From assembly GCA_002293125.1 (NCBI GenBank), contig DBCR01000012.1, forward strand, positions 1 to 24,813: a stretch of 24,813 nt of DNA. Direction: 5' to 3'. The position numbers and the translations under genes were made by a program. Shown here piece by piece: positions 19,868-24,813 of this stretch. How positions within the stretch are numbered: the first letter of the stretch is position 1; each line of letters begins with the position of its first letter. The notes under the pieces are model-generated. The model was not told the origin of the DNA. It saw only the letters and a list, made by a program, of their open reading frames with translations, and did no database searches. Source of the DNA: Opitutia bacterium UBA953 (GTDB taxonomy: Bacteria > Verrucomicrobiota > Verrucomicrobiia > Opitutales > UBA953).

Positions 19868-20725
19868 TTGAAAATACCTTCGCGCCAGCGCCTGCGTGCC
19901 AGCATCGCCTTCGCCGGCGGCGACGACGTCGCCGTAAAGCTTAGCCGCCAACTCAAGGCCCGGCAGCTTGATGCCCTGCTCCTTGCACACATCGAGCGAG
20001 AGGCCGATGTCCTTCACGAAGTGCTTCACGTAGAAACCCGGGGCGAAGTCGCCCTTGAGCACGCGCGGCGCGAGGTTGAGCAAGGCCCAGCTCGCCGCGC
20101 CCCCGCCCGAGATCGAGCGTAGCGTGGTCTCGAGGTTCAGGCCGGTGGCGTGCGCGAACGCCAGGGCTTCGGACATCGCGATCATGCCGGAGGCGATGCC
20201 GATTTGGTTGGCGAGCTTGCAGAGCTGGCCGGTACCAGGGCCGCCCTGCAGGACGATCGTCTTGCCCATCGCGGCGAACAGCGGTGCGGCGAAATCAAAA
20301 TCCTTCTGCGCACCACCGACCATGATGGTCAGCGTACCTTCGCGCGCGCCGCGATCGCCGCCTGAGACCGGCGCATCCAGCGGGCCGAAGCCTTTCGCCG
20401 CGGCCTCGGCAGCCAGCGAACGGGCGAGAGCGGGGCTCGACGTCGTCATGTCGATGAGCACGCAGCCCGGCTTGGCGGCGGACATGAAGCCCCGCGGTCC
20501 GCGCCAGACTTCCTCGACGTCGTTAGGATAGCCCACCATCGAGATCACCGCGTCGACGCCCTTGGCAGCGTCAGCCGGCGAAGCGGCCCACTGGGCGCCG
20601 AGCGCGAAGAGGTCATCCGCCTTGGACTTCGTGCGGGTGTAGACCGTGACCACATGGCCCGCCTTGAGCAGGTTAGCCACCATGCTCTTGCCCATCACTC
20701 CCGTGCCCACGAATGCGATTTTCAT
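19856..20725 (-). CDS. NAD(P)-dependent beta-hydroxyacid dehydrogenase (3-hydroxyisobutyrate dehydrogenase/glyoxylate reductase family)
   Basis: 289 residues, the usual family length. Rossmann motif FVGTGVMGKSM (5-15); YTRTKSKADDL (29-39), where Arg31 after the second strand favours NADP(H) over NAD(H); substrate-binding DAPVSGGDRGAREGTLTIMVGG (117-138); and catalytic Lys170 with Asn173 in QLCKLANQ. This set matches the GLYR1/GarR/MmsB group. The exact substrate (tartronate or succinic semialdehyde, glyoxylate, or hydroxyisobutyrate) cannot be told apart by eye. The gene is alone, with large repeat-filled gaps on both sides. The start is preceded by TTTCACTTCGCCC. The C-terminal codons and stop overlap a family E repeat. 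Confidence 0.88.
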   Translation of the reverse strand: MKIAFVGTGVMGKSMVANLLKAGHVVTVYTRTKSKADDLFALGAQWAASPADAAKGVDAVISMVGYPNDVEEVWRGPRGFMSAAKPGCVLIDMTTSSPALARSLAAEAAAKGFGPLDAPVSGGDRGAREGTLTIMVGGAQKDFDFAAPLFAAMGKTIVLQGGPGTGQLCKLANQIGIASGMIAMSEALAFAHATGLNLETTLRSISGGGAASWALLNLAPRVLKGDFAPGFYVKHFVKDIGLSLDVCKEQGIKLPGLELAAKLYGDVVAAGEGDAGTQALARRYFQVSG

Positions 20726-20782
20726 GGGCGAAGTGAAAGAAGAATGGAGGACTGAGTCGAGGACTGCGTGGATGCTGTCGTG

Positions 20783-20894
20783 GGTAGGGTCGGGACCGCG
20801 TCACGACATAGCTGTCTCGAGGTAGGGACAGCACCACGTGCTGTCCTCGGTGCAAAAGTGCAAATAGGCCTACGGCCTGTGCAAAGGTGCAAAT
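20783..20894 (+). repeat. Tandem GTAG-headed hairpins A copy 5 and J copy 2, with family D repeat
   Basis: The A hairpin at 20783-20812 is followed by head CTGTCTCGAGGTAGGG and a perfect J stem GGACAGCAC/GTGCTGTCC (loop CAC, 20821-20850). Then comes the D repeat: GTGCAAAAGTGCAAAT, hairpin AGGCC-TAC-GGCCT, GTGCAAAGGTGCAAAT. Upstream, 20746-20772 carries GAGGACTGAGTCGAGGACTG, a duplicated GAGGACTG word related to 22480-22529. Confidence 0.72.
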
Positions 20895-20901
20895 GTAAGG
20901 T

Positions 20902-20928
20902 GTTGGCGGTTAGCGGTTGGCGGTTGGG
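20902..20928 (+). repeat. Intergenic repeat family E, copy 4
   Basis: GTTGGCGGTTAGCGG followed by TTGGCGGTTGGG. 20945-20975 downstream contains GGGTGGCGGGTGGCAGGT, a B-arm-like word. Confidence 0.6.
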
Positions 20929-20983
20929 AGCACATCAGAGGCAAAGTCGCCGTTACGGGTGGCGGGTGGCAGGTCGCTTTGAA

Positions 20984-21165
20984 CTCAAAGGGAAACCGGA
21001 CACCGGATGATTAGCTGGGGTGCATTTGTTCGCCGCAGGGCGAACGATGGTAGGGGCACGATTTATCGTGCACTCCTGAGCAGGAGGGCGCGGCGAAGCC
21101 ACGCCCCTACCCTCGGCAGACCTGCGGCGGCCAGTAACCTTACCGGTTCCCGGTCTCCCCTTGAG
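20984..21165. repeat. H-arm pair enclosing a REPIN-like element
   Basis: Left H arm at 20984-21006 (with ATGATTAGCTGGGG after it as at 16941) and inverted right arm at 21143-21165. The B cargo seen at 16987 is absent. Instead element K (21049-21111) lies between the arms. Confidence 0.68.
21049..21111. repeat. Inverted pair of GTAG-headed hairpins, element K
   Basis: GGTAGGG (21049-21055) and CCCTACC (21105-21111). Left stem GCACGAT/ATCGTGC. Right stem on the minus strand GGCGTGGC/GCCGCGCC with loop TTC and one T.G wobble. A third hairpin CTCCTG/CAGGAG is in the middle. Confidence 0.72.
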
Positions 21166-21177
21166 TGAGCTGTCTTG

Positions 21178-21245
21178 GGTAGGGCCGAGCATCCTTGCTC
21201 GGCCGTTCGCTCAACCGCGCCCGATCAAGGATGGTCGGCCCTACC
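21178..21245. repeat. Inverted pair of GTAG-headed hairpins, element C3
   Basis: Left hairpin as in C1 (GGCCGAGCA/TGCTCGGCC, loop TCCT), head CTGTCTTG before GGTAGGG. Right hairpin arms CCGACCA and TGATCGG with one mismatch. The element ends 42 bp before the xseA start codon. Confidence 0.72.
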
Positions 21246-21286
21246 AACCGCTTGCCCTCCGCCTCCGAATCCCCGAACCTACCGCC

Positions 21287-22474
21287 ATGTCCTCGGCGCC
21301 CCTCACCGTCAGCGAGCTCTCCGATGTCCTCAAGGGCACGGTGAACCGCATCGGGACGGTCGAGGTCGTCGGCGAAATCTCGGGCTATAAGCACTACTCC
21401 TCGGGACATCATTACTTCTCGATCAAGGACAGCGGCGCCACGCTCGCCTGCGTTCTTCTCAGCTACCAAGCCCGCTGGGTGAAGTTCCCGCTGGGCGACG
21501 GTGTGAAGGTCATCGTCAAGGCCAAGGCTGATATCTACGCGCCGTCCGGTAAGCTCTCGCTGATGGTCGATTCGATGAAGCCGGCCGGCGAAGGCGACCT
21601 CTTCCAGAAATTCAAGGAGCTGCAGGAGAAACTGAAGGCCGAAGGGCTCTTCGACGAAGCGAACAAGCGTCCCCTGCCCGACTTCCCGAAGGTCGTCGCG
21701 TTCGTCACCTCCGAAAGCGGCGCGGTCTGGCACGACTTCACCGAAGTGCTCAAGACGCGTGGCTGGAGCGGCACGGCCTGGCTCGTGCCGGCGCGCGTCC
21801 AGGGCGAAACCTGCCCAGGCTCGGTGACCAACGGCCTCAAGCTCGCCAACGCCATCCCGGGCATCGACCTCATCGTGGTCGGCCGCGGCGGAGGCTCGAT
21901 GGAAGATCTCTGGGGCTTCAATGACGAAGGCCTTGTGCGCGCCGTGCGCGCCAGCAAGACGCCGGTCATCTCGGCCGTCGGCCACCAGACCGACTTCACG
22001 TTGTGCGACTTCGCGGCCGACAAGCGCGCCGAGACCCCGACCGCCGCGGCCGAACTCATCGTCTCCGGCCAGATCAAGCTGCGCGAAAAGCTGAAGCTCC
22101 TCGCCGCCGAGCTCGCGCGCCATTCTCCCAAGGCCAAGCTGCAATCGCTGTACCAGGATCTCGATCTGCTGAACGAACGTCTCGACGGCGCCGCTCAGGA
22201 AGTCGTCGCGGAATATCGCCATCGCCTCTCCGAGCTCGGGAGCGAACTCCATCGCCTCTCGCCCAAGGCCCGTCTCGGCGTCACGCGCGAGAAACTCAAC
22301 CAGCTCGGCCATCGCCTCCGCTCGGCCGGCTTCGAATCCATCTTGTCCCGCGGCTACTCCATCGTCCGCGACGCCGACGGCACCGTCATCTCGACCAGCA
22401 AGGGCGTGACCAACGGCCGCAAACTCCGCCTCAAGTTCAACGACGGCGAAGCCGACGCCACGGGGGGAAGTTAA
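21287..22474 (+). CDS. xseA: Exodeoxyribonuclease VII large subunit
   Basis: Catalytic subunit of the single-strand-specific exonuclease that trims DNA ends in repair. The 395-residue protein begins with LTVSELSDVLKGTVNRIGTVEVVGEISGYKHYSSGHHYFSIKD, the OB-fold DNA-binding domain. The catalytic region has the family hallmarks IDLIVVGRGGGSMEDLWGFNDE and PVISAVGHQTDFTLCDFAADKRAETPTAAAE. A charged helical segment (about 255-345), where the small subunits bind, is followed by LSRGYSIVRDADGTVI, the conserved C-terminal strand region. It is some 60 residues shorter than the E. coli protein as I recall it, mostly in the helical arm. No xseB-like gene is adjacent: 320 bp of repeats follow. The start at ATG 21287 fits the family N-terminus; leader CCTACCGCC. 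Confidence 0.93.
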   Translation: MSSAPLTVSELSDVLKGTVNRIGTVEVVGEISGYKHYSSGHHYFSIKDSGATLACVLLSYQARWVKFPLGDGVKVIVKAKADIYAPSGKLSLMVDSMKPAGEGDLFQKFKELQEKLKAEGLFDEANKRPLPDFPKVVAFVTSESGAVWHDFTEVLKTRGWSGTAWLVPARVQGETCPGSVTNGLKLANAIPGIDLIVVGRGGGSMEDLWGFNDEGLVRAVRASKTPVISAVGHQTDFTLCDFAADKRAETPTAAAELIVSGQIKLREKLKLLAAELARHSPKAKLQSLYQDLDLLNERLDGAAQEVVAEYRHRLSELGSELHRLSPKARLGVTREKLNQLGHRLRSAGFESILSRGYSIVRDADGTVISTSKGVTNGRKLRLKFNDGEADATGGS

Positions 22475-22479
22475 GCGTA

Positions 22480-22529
22480 GAGTGCTGAATCGATGACTGC
22501 GTAGAGGGCTGAATCGAGGGCTGAATCGA
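22480..22529 (+). repeat. GAGGGCTGAATCGA repeats after xseA
   Basis: GAG(T/G)GCTGAATCGA occurs at 22480-22493, 22504-22517 and 22516-22529, with GACTGCGTA between the first two. Similar words (GAGGACTG) precede the A5 element at 20746-20772. Confidence 0.6.
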
Positions 22530-22565
22530 TCAGGGTAATTGGGGCGGCCTGCGAAGCAGTATCGA

Positions 22566-22690
22566 GGTAGGGACGTGATTGCCATCACGTCCATTCGCGG
22601 ACGGATACGCGGCTTCAGAGCGACCGGCTAAGACCCGACGACTTTGCGCCTGCGGCTTCGAACGGCGGCGATGGCAATCGCCGCCCTACC
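22566..22690. repeat. Inverted pair of GTAG-headed hairpins, element L
   Basis: Left: GGTAGGG at 22566-22572, arms GGACGTGAT and ATCACGTCC, loop TGCC. Right on the minus strand: GGTAGGG (22684-22690), arms GGCGGCGAT and ATCGCCGCC, loop TGCC. Loop and loop-closing GAT/ATC are identical, while the four pairs below are different and still complementary. About 70 bp of unrelated sequence lies between. Confidence 0.78.
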
Positions 22691-22701
22691 CAAGGCAGCA
22701 C

Positions 22702-22727
22702 TGTCGTGACGCGGTCCCGACCCTACC
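22702..22727 (-). repeat. GTAG-headed hairpin, subfamily A, copy 6
   Basis: Minus-strand A hairpin, followed upstream by the head of element L (TGCCTTGGGTAGGG on the minus strand), so A6 and the right half of L form a head-to-tail tandem. Confidence 0.72.
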
Positions 22728-22750
22728 CTTCGCGATCTGCGGCCGCGTCT

Positions 22751-22778
22751 GCTTCGCAGCAGTTCACCATGCCAGCAG
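22751..22778 (-). repeat. Conserved 28-bp 3'-flanking motif, copy 3
   Basis: Identical to copies 1 and 2 over 28 bp, oriented with the PEP-CTERM gene and 16 bp past its stop. As in copy 2 it is preceded by GGGGAA and followed by AG, so the CTGCT-GCGA-AGCAG hairpin is complete. It lies beyond the gene's own terminator, not before it. Confidence 0.85.
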
Positions 22779-22788
22779 TTCCCCCGCG

Positions 22789-22815
22789 AAAAAATCAGAC
22801 CTTGGGCTGATTTTT
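22789..22815 (-). terminator. Rho-independent terminator overlapping the PEP-CTERM gene's stop codon
   Basis: On the minus strand AAAAATCAG (22807-22815) pairs with CTGATTTTT (22790-22798), 8-nt loop, ending in a run of T. The TGA stop (22795-22797) is part of the descending arm. Confidence 0.75.
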
Positions 22816-24813
22816 GCGCCTGCGCCGAATCGCCGCCGCGGCGAGGGCCAGGGCTCCGAGGCCGAAGCCGTAGGTGGAAGGCTCGGGCACCGCGGTGAGG
22901 GTGATCGCGTTGTCCGCGAAGCTGAGCGACCAGAGGCCGGCGTTGGAGCTGCTGCCATCGGTATAAGTGAACTGGCTGACATCGATGGTGAAGGCGTCGC
23001 TGATGTTGGCGTTAGCACCGAGATTCAGTGAGCCGACGGTGGCGAAGGTGAAGGTCCGGATGGACGAGGCCCCCGCAGGCGGGCCGAAGTTCAGCGGGTT
23101 ACCGAGGGCCGTGCCGTCGCCATTGCCGGCCAACGAGATGACCTTGAGGTTGATCGGATTCACGGAACTCGCGCCGGACACATCGAGGGCGCCCGTGACC
23201 GTGAGGGTATCGTAGCCCACGCCCGCGGTACCGGTGGCGTTCTGGACCTGCCACTCGAAGTCGGTTCCCCCGACGAGCGCGACGCTGCTGGAGGTCAGAG
23301 TACCTGGAGAATTGCCCGGGCCGATGATCGCGCCGGAGACGGTCGTGACCGCCCCGACCGTGCCTGATCCGCCGAGGATCGCGCCTGAGGCGAGGCTGAC
23401 ATTACCGACGGTACCGTTAATCGTCAGCTGGCCCGTCGGTACATCGAAGTTAAGGCCCGGGCTCGAAACCGCGGTGGCAATCTTGAGCGTACCCGTACCG
23501 TACTTCTGGATGGTGCCACTCGTAAGGGCGGCGCCGGTGGCGTCCTTCGGGGCCGCAGCAAACTCAACATTGTTGCTTTCCAGATTCATCTTGGCGGTGG
23601 CGCCCGTCGGAATCTGGAGGCGCGAGGAGATATCGTCCGTGTTGGCGCCGGACCAGACCAGGACGGTGTTATTATTAAGGCGGATAACCGACGTCGAATA
23701 GCCGCTACCCATGCCCAGTGAGCCGGATTCGAATCCGAGGGTGGCGCCCGCCGCCGCCTCGATGCGGATATCTCCCTTGAAGCGGTTGGAATTGCCTCCG
23801 ATGACCCAGGTTCCGGTGCCATCGATAGCGAGGTTCTGGATACCGTTACCGGCGAGAAGGTCGGCTTCGGAGAGCGCGGCGCGGAAGATGTTGGTGCCGG
23901 AATTATTGGCGACGAGCTTGAGCTCCGGGTTGGCGCCGACGAGGGCGATCTTCGAGGCAGTGGTGAAGATGAGCGGAGATGCACCGCTGCTGGTGGCGAT
24001 TCCCGCAGACCCGTCGACCGTAAAGCTGCGCGACGTCGTCGTGGAGGTCGTGCCGGTGAATTCCAGAGTAGCACCCGATGCAAGGACCAGCTTGGTCGGG
24101 TCGGTGAGCGAGCTGGCGCCGAGCGAACTGCTCGTGTCCGAAAGGAAGGCCGCCTTGATCACCGCGCTGGCGCCGGAGGCAGCCGTGGCGCCGGTGTAGA
24201 AGTTCGGGGTCGTCAGGGTCAGCGTGCCCGCGTCGGCCTTCGAAAGGCCGTCGGTGCCGGTCAGCACAGTGTCCACCGAGGAAGAACCGGTGGTCGTGAC
24301 GGAGGCCGTGGTCTGGCCACCGATGATGGTTCCGCCGTTGGAGGTAATGACGTTGGCGACCGCACCAATCGTAGCGTAGTTGAGGTCGAGCGTGCCGCCA
24401 TTGACGGTGACCGCGCCAGAACCGAGCGAGCCGACATTGCCGACGATCAGCGTGCCGGCGTTGATGGTCGTGGCGCCGGTGAACGAGAGGTTCGCGCCGG
24501 TGAGGGTCAGGATGCCGGTCGTAGCCTTGATCAGCGAACCGCTGCCGGCGAGGCTTCCGGCGAAGGTGCCTTCATTGACGGTCAGCGCGGTCGAAGCGGC
24601 GAGGTTCACCGTGCCAGCCGAAAGCGTGCCGACGGTGGCCGCGGCTCCGTTGAGGTTAAACGTGCCCGCCGTGAGCGTACCGATGGAGCCGGAGGCGCCG
24701 TTGAGGTTCAACGTGCCTGTCGTGAGGGTCGTGATGTTAGCCACGCCGCCCACGGTGGTCGTGCCGCCGTTGACGGTCGTCACGGTGGCGGCGCCCGTGA
24801 TCGTGTTGGTGCC
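22795..24813 (-). CDS. PEP-CTERM surface protein with autotransporter-associated beta-strand repeats (N-terminus outside window)
   Basis: The frame is open through the right edge, giving the last 672 residues. The bulk is Gly/Thr/Ser/Ala-rich beta-helix made of repeats such as GILTLTGANLSFTGATTINAGTLIVGN, the autotransporter-associated strand repeat, with a regular T(L/F)NLNGA ladder at the N-terminal side. The C-terminus is a PEP-CTERM sorting signal: VPEPSTYGFGLGALALAAAAI then RRRRKNQPKV. This directs export and removal of the anchor by an exosortase, usually in bacteria making extracellular polysaccharide. The exosortase is not in the window. A GTG at 24783 is internal and not the start. 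The terminator overlaps the stop codon and the conserved 28-bp motif follows. Confidence 0.88.
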   Translation of the reverse strand, partial: GTNTITGAATVTTVNGGTTTVGGVANITTLTTGTLNLNGASGSIGTLTAGTFNLNGAAATVGTLSAGTVNLAASTALTVNEGTFAGSLAGSGSLIKATTGILTLTGANLSFTGATTINAGTLIVGNVGSLGSGAVTVNGGTLDLNYATIGAVANVITSNGGTIIGGQTTASVTTTGSSSVDTVLTGTDGLSKADAGTLTLTTPNFYTGATAASGASAVIKAAFLSDTSSSLGASSLTDPTKLVLASGATLEFTGTTSTTTSRSFTVDGSAGIATSSGASPLIFTTASKIALVGANPELKLVANNSGTNIFRAALSEADLLAGNGIQNLAIDGTGTWVIGGNSNRFKGDIRIEAAAGATLGFESGSLGMGSGYSTSVIRLNNNTVLVWSGANTDDISSRLQIPTGATAKMNLESNNVEFAAAPKDATGAALTSGTIQKYGTGTLKIATAVSSPGLNFDVPTGQLTINGTVGNVSLASGAILGGSGTVGAVTTVSGAIIGPGNSPGTLTSSSVALVGGTDFEWQVQNATGTAGVGYDTLTVTGALDVSGASSVNPINLKVISLAGNGDGTALGNPLNFGPPAGASSIRTFTFATVGSLNLGANANISDAFTIDVSQFTYTDGSSSNAGLWSLSFADNAITLTAVPEPSTYGFGLGALALAAAAIRRRRKNQPKV

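Noticed and set aside
21140..22594. 484-codon open frame antisense to xseA
   Set aside because: xseA motifs are clear on the plus strand. The antisense frame also runs through intergenic repeats at both ends.
1092..22727. The repeat-filled gaps as CRISPR arrays
   Set aside because: No regular repeat-spacer periodicity. Units are palindromes of several families in both orientations, and no cas genes are present.

Overview
The window looks like a chromosomal stretch of a GC-rich Verrucomicrobiota bacterium, most likely Opitutae-like. Supporting signs are a PEP-CTERM protein built of autotransporter-associated beta-strand repeats, a PVC-style pair of cytochrome c and beta-propeller protein, almost no Shine-Dalgarno sequences, and long intergenic gaps packed with palindromic repeats. 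The lineage is an inference from gene style. There is no rRNA, phage, plasmid or CRISPR in the window.

Layout. 3-980 is the 3' end of an autotransporter/outer-membrane barrel gene (+). 4712-1575 (-) is a two-gene exported redox operon: cytochrome c with a PA14-like domain, then a beta-propeller dehydrogenase-like protein. 7949-5365 (-) holds two tandem exported ClpP-fold serine proteases with coiled coils. 8016-8921 (+) is phosphatidylserine decarboxylase, followed by tRNA-Leu(TAG). 9193-10151 (+) is a HAD-like protein translationally coupled to an Rrf2 regulator. 10592-13369 (+) is a compact membrane/lipid operon: DUF1475-like, DUF2062, DUF1295, then a cyclopropane-fatty-acid-synthase-like methyltransferase. 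13413-14342 (+) is an aldose-1-epimerase-like protein, 14353-14592 (-) a small lipoprotein, 14628-15089 (+) a low-molecular-weight phosphatase, 15101-16300 (-) a fatty acyl desaturase with a coiled-coil tail, and 16431-16868 (-) an unknown protein. Then come trmB (+), pyruvate kinase (+), a beta-hydroxyacid dehydrogenase (-), xseA (+) and, running off the right end, a PEP-CTERM protein (-).

The genes are mostly housekeeping with a lipid-envelope flavour (decarboxylase, desaturase, CFA-like enzyme, DUF1295) plus exported proteins. The unexpected content is intergenic. All seven gaps longer than 300 bp, and one shorter gap, are filled with modular repeats. The main family is a hairpin preceded by GGTAGGG, itself often preceded by CTGYMTYGR. 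I count 23 such hairpins. They occur singly, in head-to-tail tandems, and in inverted pairs (GGTAGGG...CCCTACC). Their stems differ in sequence but keep pairing through compensatory changes. A GTAG tetranucleotide followed by a hairpin is the known signature of REP elements mobilised by RAYT transposases, so I interpret these as a diversified REP/REPIN population. They are interleaved with, and in one place nested in, other inverted-repeat families (B, G, E, D and H below).

A second signal is a perfectly conserved 28-bp motif found three times, each just downstream of a gene for an exported protein and in the same orientation relative to that gene. It contains a possible GNRA-capped stem-loop. 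A third is a near-universal C-rich, non-Shine-Dalgarno context directly in front of start codons.
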